From Chloroflexota bacterium (GTDB taxonomy: Bacteria; Chloroflexota; UBA11872; VXOZ01): DNA of 64,000 bases. The DNA lies in contig JAPPLM010000049.1 in assembly GCA_028874195.1 (NCBI GenBank), positions 1 through 64,000 of the forward strand. The letters run 5' to 3'. This document shows positions 26,544-35,442 of the stretch, piece after piece (within the stretch, counting starts at the first letter, position 1; each line of letters starts with the position of its first letter). Both the position numbers and the translations under genes were made by a program. The notes under the pieces are model-generated. The model saw only the letters and a program-made list of their open reading frames with translations, was not told the origin of the DNA and did no database searches.

Positions 26544-27473
26544 GTGACGACGACAGAGAAACAGAACCAGGATGAGAAGAAGTCCGCTGCACAAGTGATT
26601 GGAGAAATCGAAGAGATTACAAATTCCCGTGTGATTTCTTTTGTAGGTCGGCGGTCGTTAGGCACTTGGGACATTCTACCCTTTCATCGAGTGCTCGCTG
26701 GAATTTCGCACCAAGAGCAACTCTCGGTGATCGTCCAGAGTCTAGGGGAATTCTCTGATGATGCCTTCAAGCTTGCAAGGGTTATCCGGGAGTTTGGAGA
26801 TGAAGTCTCATTTATTGTACCGTCCGTTGCAAAGAGTGCAGCTACGCTGCTGTGTCTCTCGGGTGACAGAATTCTAATGGGACCCACTAGTGAACTTGGC
26901 CCTACGAACCCAATGATGTACGTCGACGAACGGTTGATAACTCCAACTGTTCCAGAGCCAGGGGGATTGTCTGCAGACCGTGAAGAAAGAGAAGGTCAGC
27001 CGAAACAACGACAAATGGCTGCTCTTGCATTGCGGGACTTCCTAATTGCTGCGGGGGTTCTCACGTCACAAGGCGCTTATGACCCCGAGAAACTCTCAGT
27101 CTATATGACCAATGGGATTCTGAACCCCTTTCTACTTGGGGACTTTGAGCGATCTGGCAAAACCTCAATGCAATACGCTGAAACTTTGCTGCGGGACCAC
27201 ATGTTTAAGGGTAAGAAGAGTGCTGCCAAGGCCGCAAGAGAAACCGCAAGGAAACTGTGCGAAGGCTACTTTGACCACGCCTATCCGATTGTGCGTCAAG
27301 AAGCACGCGATGAACTGAATCTAAACGTTGAGGACATGCCAGATGAACTGTTCGAGAAAACCTCAGACCTGGTTTCTGCCTACGACCGCATGCTGTCCGA
27401 CCAAAACATAGCTCGGATTATTGAGACCTCAACGGGCAACCCTTGGACAGTCCACTGGAAAGAGCCCACGTAG
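26544..27473 (+). CDS. Serine dehydrogenase proteinase (SDH/ClpP-like) family protein
   Basis: The 309-residue protein resembles the SDH_sah family of ClpP/SppA-fold serine peptidases. Its core has the strand SVIVQSLGEFSDDAFKLARVI, the loop VPSVAKSAATLLCLSGDRI, in which the Ser after Lys is the expected nucleophile, and MGPTSELGPTNPMMY. A helical C-terminus follows. There is no signal peptide or membrane segment, so a cytoplasmic role is likely. GTG 26544 is chosen because AAGGGGGTGG lies about eight bases upstream; GTG 26532 would overlap that site. Base composition is more AT-rich and codon choice less GC-biased than in neighbours, hinting at acquisition by transfer. Confidence 0.75.
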   Translation: MTTTEKQNQDEKKSAAQVIGEIEEITNSRVISFVGRRSLGTWDILPFHRVLAGISHQEQLSVIVQSLGEFSDDAFKLARVIREFGDEVSFIVPSVAKSAATLLCLSGDRILMGPTSELGPTNPMMYVDERLITPTVPEPGGLSADREEREGQPKQRQMAALALRDFLIAAGVLTSQGAYDPEKLSVYMTNGILNPFLLGDFERSGKTSMQYAETLLRDHMFKGKKSAAKAARETARKLCEGYFDHAYPIVRQEARDELNLNVEDMPDELFEKTSDLVSAYDRMLSDQNIARIIETSTGNPWTVHWKEPT

Positions 27474-27493
27474 CCTCAGGCGATAGAGCGAAT

Positions 27494-27523
27494 CCCTCGC
27501 AGCTTGCGGGGGCTTTGCTTTTT
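27494..27523 (+). terminator. Possible rho-independent terminator
   Basis: CCCTCGCA and TGCGGGGG can pair (with one G-T pair) around a three-base loop, followed by CTTTGCTTTTT. It lies about 20 bases after the stop of the protease-like gene. The stem is short, so this is tentative. Confidence 0.45.
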
Positions 27524-27647
27524 CGCAACCTAGCAAGTAACGTGCAGGTTCCTCACGTGAAGCACGGTACGGGGCCGGGACTACAGATTCACAAGGTAGC
27601 AAGAACACAGTACGTCCCTTTATCGGATGCCCGGTGTGTTGGGCAGT

Positions 27648-27663
27648 TGTTTCACGTGAAACA
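27648..27663. promoter_or_regulatory. parS site (ParB-binding centromere sequence)
   Basis: TGTTTCACGTGAAACA is an exact 16-bp match to the widely conserved bacterial parS palindrome bound by ParB. A weaker related sequence (CTCACGTGAAGC) lies near 27551. parS sites cluster near the replication origin, which agrees with recF and dciA 1.6-3.7 kb away. No parA or parB gene is in the window. Confidence 0.85.
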
Positions 27664-27701
27664 TGCGGCGCTGTCCGATCGGCCCAGCCTGAGACACCCG
27701 G

Positions 27702-28631
27702 CTACCCCTCACGCCACGGCGGCACGTCCCACGTATTCACCCACTCCCACTGCCACTCCACCCGCTTCTCCGGCAGCGTGACCGCGTATTCGATGCCGGC
27801 CGTGAGCGGCAGCACCTGGGTCTGCGCGCCCACCTTCTCACGATAGTACTCGATGAATGCGCCCACGTCGCTCGCATTCGGCGGCCAGTGTCCCTCCGGC
27901 ACCGGGTCCGACTTGCGGTCGGTGCGGTAATGCACCGGAATTAGGGCATAGGGCCGAATGTAATCCACGAAATCCTCAAGCTCGGTGTTTTGCTGTTCCG
28001 CGTTTGTCGGCACGAGACCCAGTTTCATGTGAATGGCAAAGTCCACGCGCCCGCGCAGCGCCTGCATGGCGGGATAGGCCGCCCACGCGTCACCAATGTG
28101 CAAGAACGAGACATTCAAAGCCTTGTGGGTAACGAGAAAACCCAGGTTCGGCAGGTCGGGACGCTGATTCTCCCCGCTCTCGATGGTCTCCACGAGCAAC
28201 GGGCCGAGATCAAGCTCATCCGGACCGGGAAACTCCCGCACGTGCGCCGTGCCCGCCCACGGCCGGCCGCGCTGCATCTTATTCTGGTGCTTGGGGTACA
28301 TCACCTGGATCTTATCGGCCGCCACGTGCTTGGTAATTGGCAGATCGCGGGAGAACGCCGCGTCGCCGTATTTCTCGTCAATGGGCTCGTCCGGCCACAG
28401 AGCGCCCGGCGGCACGAACATCTTCTTAAAGCGTTCGCCCTGGCAGAGCTTGCGCAACGTCTTGGGGTGGCAGTGATCAAAGTGCTCGTGGCTGATGAAG
28501 ATGTAGTCGTAAATCGGCTGGGCGTTGTCCAGGTTCTCCCCAAAGAGATAAGGATCAAAGGCGATGTTCACGTCGCCAAAGCGCACGTCAAACGCCCCAC
28601 ACCCCCACCACCGCAGCCAAATCCGATCCAT
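27702..28631 (-). CDS. MBL-fold metallo-hydrolase
   Basis: The 309-residue protein has the metallo-beta-lactamase fold. The metal-binding motif is FISHEHFDHCHPKTL (H-x-H-x-D-H), with an upstream Asp in NIAFDPYLFG, and later HIGDAW and PVHYRTD supplying further ligands. It resembles the UlaG-like/L-ascorbate-6-phosphate lactonase-type branch of single-domain hydrolases, but the substrate cannot be assigned. It is convergent with the protease-like gene; the two are separated by the parS site. Confidence 0.85.
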   Translation of the reverse strand: MDRIWLRWWGCGAFDVRFGDVNIAFDPYLFGENLDNAQPIYDYIFISHEHFDHCHPKTLRKLCQGERFKKMFVPPGALWPDEPIDEKYGDAAFSRDLPITKHVAADKIQVMYPKHQNKMQRGRPWAGTAHVREFPGPDELDLGPLLVETIESGENQRPDLPNLGFLVTHKALNVSFLHIGDAWAAYPAMQALRGRVDFAIHMKLGLVPTNAEQQNTELEDFVDYIRPYALIPVHYRTDRKSDPVPEGHWPPNASDVGAFIEYYREKVGAQTQVLPLTAGIEYAVTLPEKRVEWQWEWVNTWDVPPWREG

Positions 28632-29022
28632 GGATTCCCATATACCTCAAATTGCTCGAGACAATGTGCTTAACAGCAGCAGTTTCATTCGAAAATAGGA
28701 ATTTTGAACTTGGACTTTATTCCAGGCCTTACCCCCGGCATGCGCCTGCGGATAAAGCATGCCCAAGCCCTGCTACTCGCGTTCGATTGATGTCAACAGC
28801 ATATCATATTGATTGAAGCACTCTGGCGCTGTTTCGATTCGGAACCTAATGCGAACCCTTGCAACCCGACTCCGGCTGGCCGGTTGTGGCAACTGCTAGC
28901 CTGAGAGAGGGCTAACGCGGCTTGCGCCACGGGCTTTTCGGTTGAATATCCTGATATGGGGAGGCTGAACCGGCGCGTAACAGCGCCCGAACCCGGTAAG
29001 ATATCTCATCTGCTAGGGACTT
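28632..29022. other. Intergenic stretch without recognisable features
   Basis: About 390 bases between an MBL hydrolase start and the end of the next minus-strand gene. I see no gene, repeat family member or clear hairpin. Confidence 0.5.
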
Positions 29023-29874
29023 TCAGGGCCTTACATCTCGGACTACTAGCGCCTCAGCGAGATCAAAAAACTGGCATATCTGGCTTATGGCTTCAGAGGG
29101 TTGGACAATACCATGAGTGGCGAGTGGGCCGTCTAGGTCCTCCGCATGTTTGACAAGCTCCCTGAGCACCCGTAGTTGTGCTATGGCGGGCGCTGCTTCG
29201 AAACCTGCCGCCATTGCTGCGTATCCTTCCGAGAGTCCCATGCCGTTATGGCATAGGGCCGCAGCTTCTGTCAGGGTACGGCTGACCACACCAGTCATTC
29301 TGGCCGCAGTTTCACTGTCTCTTCTCGCTATATACTTTGCAGCTATGAAAGTCATCGCCCAGAAGAAGGCAATCTTGTGTGTCAGAACATCAGCGAGGGG
29401 TGGCTTTGGACCCAGTGGTGGGCCTGATGACCGGTGAAATATGCCTCGCCACTGAGCACCGGGCATCACTGGGAGTCCGGCGCGGTCGAACAGAATCTTT
29501 GCGTCATCCGGACGATGCGCCGTCGACTTCGCCTGCCAGAACCAGTCGACGTGCTGCGGGCCCGCTTCACCCTCATACAGTGCCAGTAAGTAGGCGCCGC
29601 CAACCGGTGCGTTGGAGAGGTTGTCCATGAGGAGTATTGGCCGAGCCGGCCGAGCCGCGTGGATCCTGCGGTGGTCAGCGAAGTCGTCGATCGCCTTGTC
29701 GGCGACGACTATGTAGACATCCAAGTCGCTCAAAGCATCGTCTTCGCCACGAGCCACTGAGCCCGTTAACCACGCCGCTCGCACACGATGATCGCTCCGC
29801 ATGGTTTGGTCGATGCGTCTGAGCAGTTCCGCGCGTTCTCGCCACCGGATCGAAAGCAGTTCATTGATGTCCAT
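29023..29874 (-). CDS. Nucleotidyltransferase-domain protein
   Basis: The 283-residue protein has a polymerase-beta-type nucleotidyltransferase domain: AAWLTGSVARGEDDALSDLDVYIVV gives the G-S-(x)9-D-x-D pattern, and a third acidic residue is likely in QHVDWFW. The C-terminal half is mostly helical. Similar proteins include aminoglycoside adenylyltransferase-like enzymes and uncharacterised transferases; the target is unknown. The start MDINELLSIRWRE at 29874 is preferred over an open frame to 30042. It lies 109 bases downstream of the PIN-domain toxin gene on the same strand. Confidence 0.75.
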   Translation of the reverse strand: MDINELLSIRWRERAELLRRIDQTMRSDHRVRAAWLTGSVARGEDDALSDLDVYIVVADKAIDDFADHRRIHAARPARPILLMDNLSNAPVGGAYLLALYEGEAGPQHVDWFWQAKSTAHRPDDAKILFDRAGLPVMPGAQWRGIFHRSSGPPLGPKPPLADVLTHKIAFFWAMTFIAAKYIARRDSETAARMTGVVSRTLTEAAALCHNGMGLSEGYAAMAAGFEAAPAIAQLRVLRELVKHAEDLDGPLATHGIVQPSEAISQICQFFDLAEALVVRDVRP

Positions 29875-29983
29875 ATGCGCCGCCCTGACATGCGGCGGGT
29901 CCAGCCTTAGAAGTGCCGACCGTACCTTAGTAGCGAGGGTCGAACTCCGTATGCACGACGTTATTCGTACCGAAAACCGGCAA

Positions 29984-30391
29984 TCAGAACAGTCCGCTGA
30001 GCGCATCCTGGGGAGAAACCGCACGTATGGGAGAGCGCTCATAGTCCTTCACGTTTCGGGTCACGATGTGCCTGGCCCCGCAGGCACGAGCGGCTGCCAC
30101 CTGCATGGCGTCCTCGAAGTCCGCCATTGGGAGCCCGGCCGCGTAGCGGATACTCTCAGTGTCGGTGGCGGCCACGGCCACAAAGCGTGTTAGTTCGACG
30201 ATGAAGTCGCGCGTATTCACGCCTCCCAGCGCTGGAGCAACAAGGTAGTAGAAGTTGGATACGGAATGCCACGCGATGAATGCCGCCTCAGCGCCGTGCT
30301 CTATGCGGTCAAGCAGTTCGGCAGCGCTGTCGGCATGGGGGCGCCGGTCGAGGGCGACGTCGATGAGTACGTCGGTATCGAGAAGGATCAT
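29984..30391 (-). CDS. PIN-domain ribonuclease toxin (VapC-like)
   Basis: The 135-residue PIN domain begins MILLDTDVLIDVALDR with the first catalytic Asp. The acidic positions MADFEDAMQVAAA and TRNVKDYERS follow in the usual order. VapC toxins are Mg2+-dependent RNases, typically cutting tRNA or rRNA. The ATG overlaps the stop of the upstream antitoxin gene by ATGA, so the two are translationally coupled. All key acidic residues appear present, so it is probably active. Confidence 0.88.
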   Translation of the reverse strand: MILLDTDVLIDVALDRRPHADSAAELLDRIEHGAEAAFIAWHSVSNFYYLVAPALGGVNTRDFIVELTRFVAVAATDTESIRYAAGLPMADFEDAMQVAAARACGARHIVTRNVKDYERSPIRAVSPQDALSGLF

Positions 30392-30615
30392 CGGAGATAC
30401 TTCTTGGCCAGCGCGGCGTAGCGCGGGTCGTCATCACGCTCCGCCGGCTGAAACTTGCCGCGCCACCGCTCAGAGAAGGACGGCGAATCCTCACCCGCCA
30501 TTTCCCTGAGGGACTGTTCAATCAGTGACGACAGGGACACACCGCGCGAGCGGGCGTAGCGTTTGGCCGCCGGCAAGAGGTCGGCGTCTACTGTGATGGT
30601 GAGCTTACGTTTCAC
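30388..30615 (-). CDS. Antitoxin of a VapBC-like pair (ribbon-helix-helix type)
   Basis: The 75-residue protein starts VKRKLTITVDADLLPAAKRYARSRGVSLSSLIEQSL, a ribbon-helix-helix DNA-binding unit as in DUF6364/CopG-like antitoxins. The tail (SERWRGKFQPAERDDDPRYAALAKKYL) is the toxin-binding part. GTG 30615 is chosen because an earlier TTG at 30654 lies inside the operator palindrome. Its TGA overlaps the toxin ATG. Confidence 0.85.
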   Translation of the reverse strand: MKRKLTITVDADLLPAAKRYARSRGVSLSSLIEQSLREMAGEDSPSFSERWRGKFQPAERDDDPRYAALAKKYLR

Positions 30616-30636
30616 TGTGGCTTGACACCTCTGAAG

Positions 30637-30667
30637 ACGTATACGGATATTCAATATGAGTATACGT
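30637..30667. promoter_or_regulatory. 31-bp near-perfect palindrome, candidate toxin-antitoxin operator
   Basis: The outer arms ACGTATAC and GTATACGT and the inner ATATT and AATAT pair around a central C at 30652, with only two mismatched positions per arm. It lies 22-52 bases upstream of the antitoxin start, where autorepression by the antitoxin-toxin complex is expected. Confidence 0.7.
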
Positions 30668-30853
30668 GTTTCCGCCTATGTGTGCAAGGGTTTATCCCCT
30701 TAAGACAAACCCTCCAGGACGGGACTACTGATAAAAGGGCTGTCAGGTGGACCACAGGCCGCCTAATCGGGAATGAGCCAACGAGGGATTAGTCTCGGGA
30801 GCGGTGGCCAAAAACCCATCTTCTTCAGTCGCCTAGTCGCGACAACCACAATC

Positions 30854-31585
30854 TCACGGGGAAGGCACCGTCATACGCAGGAGGATGGTGTTATCCACTT
30901 CCAGGTCGCTGCCCCAGATCAGGCGGGCGGAGTCGTGCCATTGGATCCGGTTGTAGCCGTCCTTGGGGCGGACGGCGCTTTCCGACCACTCGGTAGCGGG
31001 CGTCCAGGAGCCAGCATCGAAGTCGACGTTCGTCCAGCCGGCCGGAGCTTCCATCTTCTCAAAGCGGCAGGCGGTTTCCGGGTTTGCCGCTTTCTCACAC
31101 TCGGGGTTCAGGGGGGCGCGGTGAATCACCAGCACCTGCCACGCGCTGTTGGTCACAGCCACCACTGTGCCGGTGCGCAGGTCGGTGATTTGCGCGATGA
31201 TGCCGCCGTCGCCCATCTGTTGATTGCGTTCCCCGATGTATTCGAGCCCGGAATCGGTCTCCTTGAAGTCCTTGGCCTCGATGGCGACGGTCAGGGGATA
31301 GGTGGCGCTAAAGGTGATGGTTTCGGCGTTGAAGGAGCGCTCCGTCGTGATCGGCACCGAGTCCTCGCCAACCAGCACGCCGTTGACGTAGAGCGCAAAC
31401 CAGTTGTCGGCCCACACCTCAGCCTTGAATTCCCTCTCGGCCGCTTGACTGGCGGATTCCGCTTGAGCGCCTCCTTCCGGGGTCACAGTGCCTGTCGTGG
31501 TGCCGCTATCGCCGGAACCGCAGCCGACGGCTAACCACATCACGACCAGCAGCGCCGTTACACTCTTGGCGAAGTACTGATACAT
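30854..31585 (-). CDS. Lipoprotein of unknown function
   Basis: The 243-residue protein has an N-terminal signal peptide (MYQYFAKSVTALLVVMWLAV) with lipobox LAVGC, then a Gly/Thr/Ser-rich linker. The mature region (FKAEVWADNWFALYVNG, TITFSATYPLTVAIEAKDF) looks like a galactose-binding-type beta-sandwich, as found in extracellular carbohydrate-interacting proteins; this is inferred from the pattern of beta-strands. A second part contains several Cys (PECEKAANPETACRF) that could form a disulfide. It is isolated between repeat-bearing spacers. Confidence 0.75.
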   Translation of the reverse strand: MYQYFAKSVTALLVVMWLAVGCGSGDSGTTTGTVTPEGGAQAESASQAAEREFKAEVWADNWFALYVNGVLVGEDSVPITTERSFNAETITFSATYPLTVAIEAKDFKETDSGLEYIGERNQQMGDGGIIAQITDLRTGTVVAVTNSAWQVLVIHRAPLNPECEKAANPETACRFEKMEAPAGWTNVDFDAGSWTPATEWSESAVRPKDGYNRIQWHDSARLIWGSDLEVDNTILLRMTVPSP

Positions 31586-31898
31586 AGGTCTATTGCTCTT
31601 TCACTCTGCTGCGATGACGGGCCGTTCCGTGAGGCGACACTGTCCGGCAACGCGGGGAGACCAAGCAGGGAGCGCGCACGTTCCGTGCGCACCTACGCTA
31701 CCGGCGTACCTACTCGTCCTGGCAAACGTGTCGGACTGCTAATAGTCCAATGACACTGCAATCATGGGTACGTCTCACTGGCGGCGAAGGGGTACGGCGC
31801 AGGTTACAAACCTGCGCTACCCGGTCAAGCCGGCGCTCCCCTTAAATCCAGGATAGTTAGGCCGCTAGGCATGACGCAACTGCGGCCTTGCGGACGCG
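31586..31898. other. Intergenic stretch with a GCAGGTT-type repeat
   Basis: No gene. It contains GCGCACG-TTC-CGTGCGC at 31674-31690 and GCGCAGGTTACAAACCTGCG near 31800-31819. The latter recurs in nearly the same form near 43424. Confidence 0.65.
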
Positions 31899-32882
31899 TT
31901 ACTCCAGCACCGAGTGGTAGATGGAGTCGACAAGCTCCATGGTTTTCGTAGCGTCGGTGAAGTTCGTGTCGGTCTGGCGGCCGGTCTTGATGCAGTCGAT
32001 GAAGTGACGGTTCTCGCCAAAGAAGCCATAGGCATGATAGCGCGCGTCATTGCCCGCGGCCGTGTTGACGTCCAGCACCGCCGGCTCGTCGTTGCCGTCC
32101 GTATAGACCCTGGCCGTATCGTCCGGGTCGATGTAAGCGGTAATGCCCTTGCCGTGAATCTCGAAAATGTGCCGCCGCGTCCCGGCCACCCAGTTAGCCT
32201 GCAAGAAGCCGGCGCAACCGTTATCAAACTTGATGAGCGCGTTGAAGACGTTGGGATAATCGGCGTACACCTCGCGCACGTCGCTGGCCACCGCCGACAC
32301 CTCGCCGCCGCCGAGCCAGCGGCATACGTCCACCGCGTGGACCGCGTCACAACTGAGAATGTCTGTCGCGCCGCCGTAATAGGGCAGATCACCAGGCGTC
32401 GTAAACTGATGCTTGTGAAAGACCGATTGAAACTGGATGATCGGCCCGCGCGCCTCCACCTGAGCGCGAACATCGCGCATTAGGGGGATGAAGCGACGGT
32501 TGAACGCCGTCATGGTCAGCGCGCCGTACTTGGCGGCGGTCTTGGCCATGCTGCTGGTTTGAAATGCGTTGAGTCCCGGCGGCTTCTCCACGAAGAGGTG
32601 ATGCCCGCGCTGCAGAACGTTTATCGAGATGTCGTAGAGGTGGTGCGGCGGCATGAGGCAGTAAACGCCGTCCGGCTTCTCCTTATCGAGCATCTCGCGA
32701 TAGTCAGAGTAGGTATTGGCGATGTTGAAACGGGCGGCCGTGTTTTGCAGCCTCTCGGCGTCCAGATCGCACGTGCCGGCTATCTCAACGTCTTCCATCT
32801 CACTCAACGACGGGTAGTGCATGGCGTTGGCGAGACTGCCCGCGCCGATCATGCAAATGCGGACTTTCTCCGGGCCTGGCAT
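31899..32882 (-). CDS. Gfo/Idh/MocA family oxidoreductase
   Basis: The 327-residue protein shows the Rossmann motif RICMIGAGSLANAMH, the ligand-positioning HHLFVEKPPGLN (EKP motif with Lys) and the C-terminal sheet domain with the likely catalytic Asp/His of DAVHAVDVCRWLGGG. An NAD(P)-linked conversion of a sugar or polyol is expected; the substrate is unknown. ATG 32882 follows GGAGGA, so the open frame to 32975 is rejected. It is divergent from the SMP-30 gene at 33183, with a palindrome copy between them. Confidence 0.9.
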   Translation of the reverse strand: MPGPEKVRICMIGAGSLANAMHYPSLSEMEDVEIAGTCDLDAERLQNTAARFNIANTYSDYREMLDKEKPDGVYCLMPPHHLYDISINVLQRGHHLFVEKPPGLNAFQTSSMAKTAAKYGALTMTAFNRRFIPLMRDVRAQVEARGPIIQFQSVFHKHQFTTPGDLPYYGGATDILSCDAVHAVDVCRWLGGGEVSAVASDVREVYADYPNVFNALIKFDNGCAGFLQANWVAGTRRHIFEIHGKGITAYIDPDDTARVYTDGNDEPAVLDVNTAAGNDARYHAYGFFGENRHFIDCIKTGRQTDTNFTDATKTMELVDSIYHSVLE

Positions 32883-33019
32883 GGGTTCCTCCGTTTGGGT
32901 GTATGCGTGAATTTGCGCTTGCGCCCCATGATAGAAGCCGTAGGGACGAAAAACAAGCAAGAGTAGATGCAGCATCGGTACGCCATGGAGGCGCCGCGTG
33001 GCGAATTGCCTTTTATTCC

Positions 33020-33055
33020 GTCTGTAGGGGCACGATATATCGTGCCCCTACAGAC
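33020..33055. repeat. Palindromic repeat, copy 3 of 6 (36 bp, perfect)
   Basis: The arm GTCTGTAGGGGCACGATA is followed by its exact complement. The symmetry extends four bases beyond the shared 28-bp core on each side, the longest extension in the window. Confidence 0.92.
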
Positions 33056-33182
33056 TACGGACCAAACAGTTGTCTGAACCGAGCATCACTTGATGCGTGC
33101 GACGTTCGCCAGCGCGGGCGTTAAAGGACTATCATCAAGAGTAGCCAAATCGTGAAGTGCCACGGGGCATAAGAAGTGGGGG

Positions 33183-34067
33183 TTGAAATTGAATACGACG
33201 CCGGAACTCTTGGTAGACCAACACGCGCTCGTGGGTGAGGGGCCGTTGTGGGATGAAGAGGAGCAGGTGCTGTATTGGGTAGACATACTCAGCTCCAAAC
33301 TCTTCATCTACGATCCGGCCACGGGCGAGAACGAGGAGATTGACGTGGGCCAGCACGTGGGGACGGTGGTGACGCGCGCGTCCGGCGGGCTGATGCTGGC
33401 GGTGCCGGACGGCTTTGCTTCATTTGACCTAGATAGCCGGGAGCTCACGCTGGTAGCCACTCCGGAGGCTCACATTCCCGGCAACCGCTTCAACGACGGT
33501 AAGTGCGATCCGGGGGGCCGTTTCTGGGCAGGGTCCATGGCCTACGAGAATCCCAAGGATTCGGGCAGCCTTTACCGTCTCGATACCGACATGAGCGTCC
33601 ACAAGATGTTTGGCGACGTGGCCATCTCTAACGGCATTGTCTGGAGTCTCGATCACACGACGATGTACTACATCGATACCCTGCGCAAGAACGTGCGTGC
33701 GTTTGACTACGCTAACGCGACAGGCGACATTAGCAACGAGCGGGTGATAGTTGACTGGCCGGATGACGCCGGCCTACCGGACGGGATGGCCATCGATAGC
33801 GACGGTATGCTCTGGGTGGCCCATTACGGCGGCTCGTGCGTCAGCCGTTGGGACCCGGATGGCGGTGCGCTCTTGGAGAGAATTGAACTTCCCGTAACTC
33901 AGGTAACCGCCTGCGCATTCGGCGGGCCGGATCTGGATACCCTCTTCATTACCTCAGCGGCGCAGGAACTCGACGCGGATGAACTTGCGCGCCAGCCCCA
34001 CGCAGGCGGGCTTTTCTCAATCAAGACGCCGTATCGGGGTGTGCCGTCGTTCCGCTTTGGCGGTTAG
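33183..34067 (+). CDS. SMP-30/gluconolactonase family protein
   Basis: The 294-residue six-bladed propeller belongs to the SMP-30 lactonase family, which hydrolyses sugar lactones using a divalent metal. Metal-site residues are visible: Glu in LVGEGPLWDEEE, Asn in NRFNDGKCDPGGRFWAGSM, Asn in VAISNGIVWSLD and Asp in GLPDGMAIDSDGMLWVA. The start is a TTG at 33183 (or 33189) after GTGGGGG; no ATG is available. Together with the divergent Gfo/Idh/MocA gene it could act in oxidation of a sugar to its acid. Confidence 0.9.
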   Translation: MKLNTTPELLVDQHALVGEGPLWDEEEQVLYWVDILSSKLFIYDPATGENEEIDVGQHVGTVVTRASGGLMLAVPDGFASFDLDSRELTLVATPEAHIPGNRFNDGKCDPGGRFWAGSMAYENPKDSGSLYRLDTDMSVHKMFGDVAISNGIVWSLDHTTMYYIDTLRKNVRAFDYANATGDISNERVIVDWPDDAGLPDGMAIDSDGMLWVAHYGGSCVSRWDPDGGALLERIELPVTQVTACAFGGPDLDTLFITSAAQELDADELARQPHAGGLFSIKTPYRGVPSFRFGG

Positions 34068-34148
34068 GAAGTTCACTCGGGTACGATCGTTTACGGTGGA
34101 AATGTCAAAATGCCCGTCAACCTAGCGCCCTAAAGCGATGGTAGTCTC

Positions 34149-34176
34149 GTAGGGGCACGATATATCGTGCCCCTAC
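34149..34176. repeat. Palindromic repeat, copy 4 of 6 (28 bp, perfect)
   Basis: The arm GTAGGGGCACGATA is followed by its exact complement. It lies 82 bases after the SMP-30 stop codon and 139 bases before the next start. Confidence 0.92.
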
Positions 34177-34314
34177 ACCCAAGAAGTTTGCGCTCACCGC
34201 GGCACCTACGCTTGCGTAACTGGGGCCAGCGGCCAAGAAAGTACGCATTGGTCTCCGCAAACGGCAATACACCTGAAACAGTCCCCAACGAAATCTAGAA
34301 AAGGGAACCAACAT

Positions 34315-35442
34315 ATGCAAGCGCTCGCGCCACGGCAGGACTTCATCGGTGTAGATGATTCGACGTTTCTCTATACCGGCGCGGAATCGGCTCCCTTGAA
34401 ATCGCAGACACAGGCGTTGGAGCGTTATGTGCGAGAGCGGCCGCACGCCGAGGCCGGGCGTGCGGAGCACATAGCCACCGAACAGCAGTGCAAGCAGCGG
34501 CTAGCGGTACTCATGAATTGCGCGGCGGATGATATTGGCCTCGTGGGCAGCGCCTCGGAAGCTATTATCCTGATTGCCAGTGGTATCAACTTCAAGCCCG
34601 GCGACAACATCGTGACGAACGACCTGGAGTTTCCCAGCACCGTGCTGCCGTGGATACAGATGAAAGAGCACGGCATCGAGGTGCGCCTGGTGCGCAGCCG
34701 GGACTGGCAGTTCACGCCTGAGGAAGTCGTAGCGCAGATCGATGAGCGCACGCGTCTGGTGGCAGTGAGCCACGTGAGCTACCTTTCGGGACTGCGGCTC
34801 GATCTCGCTCCCATCGCGGCAACCGCCCACGCCTACGGCGCCCTGCTGCTGGCGGACGTGACCCAATCGCTTGGCGTGGTGCCGGTGGACGTGAGTGAAT
34901 TCGACTTTGCGGTGGCAAGCACGTACAAGTGGCTGCTCGGTATCCACGGCGCAGGCGTGCTCTATTGGAATCGCAAAAAGCTGCCGGAATTTGCCCCCGG
35001 CGCGGTCGGGTGGTTCTCCGTAAGTGACTTTCTCAGTGACGATCGCTTTGAGAGAATTGACTGGAAGCCCACCGCCGAGCGCTTTGAGCTCGGCATGCCG
35101 TCATATGCGGCGATCTACGCGCTAGAAAACGGCGTGCGCTACCTGCAGCAGTTCGGCACCGACCGCATCGGCGCACACGTGGAAGCGCTAGGCGCTGAGC
35201 TCATCGAGGGACTGAAGGGTCAGGGTTGGACTGTGATGACGCCGATCGAGCGAGCGCGCCGGGCGGGCAACATCTCTATAGTCGTCGAAGAGGCTGAGGC
35301 AGTGCGTGACGCACTCATTGAGAAAAACGTCCACACCTGGGGCGGCGACGGGCGGGTGCGCGCGTCCCTACACCTCTATAACGACAGCGCGGACGTTGCC
35401 GCCTACCTGGACGCCCTGCGGCCGTTTGCGCCGGGCCGCTGA
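34315..35442 (+). CDS. Class V aminotransferase-fold PLP-dependent protein
   Basis: The 375-residue fold-type I PLP enzyme belongs to the class V (SufS/CsdA/isopenicillin-epimerase-like) group. The cofactor Lys lies in FAVASTYKWLLGIHGAG, the PLP-holding Asp in ALLLADVTQSLG, and TNDLEFPSTVLPW and VAVSHVSYLSGLRLDL are family-typical. The reaction could be desulfuration, epimerisation or transamination; nothing specific singles one out. The start ATG follows AAAAGGGAACCAAC. Its TGA overlaps the next ATG (TGATG), so the downstream SRPBCC gene is coupled to it. Confidence 0.88.
   Translation: MQALAPRQDFIGVDDSTFLYTGAESAPLKSQTQALERYVRERPHAEAGRAEHIATEQQCKQRLAVLMNCAADDIGLVGSASEAIILIASGINFKPGDNIVTNDLEFPSTVLPWIQMKEHGIEVRLVRSRDWQFTPEEVVAQIDERTRLVAVSHVSYLSGLRLDLAPIAATAHAYGALLLADVTQSLGVVPVDVSEFDFAVASTYKWLLGIHGAGVLYWNRKKLPEFAPGAVGWFSVSDFLSDDRFERIDWKPTAERFELGMPSYAAIYALENGVRYLQQFGTDRIGAHVEALGAELIEGLKGQGWTVMTPIERARRAGNISIVVEEAEAVRDALIEKNVHTWGGDGRVRASLHLYNDSADVAAYLDALRPFAPGR

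Noticed and set aside
30888-30900. DnaA box (TTATCCACT) near 30.9 kb
   Set aside because: A single one-mismatch copy inside a lipoprotein gene, with no cluster, is expected by chance.
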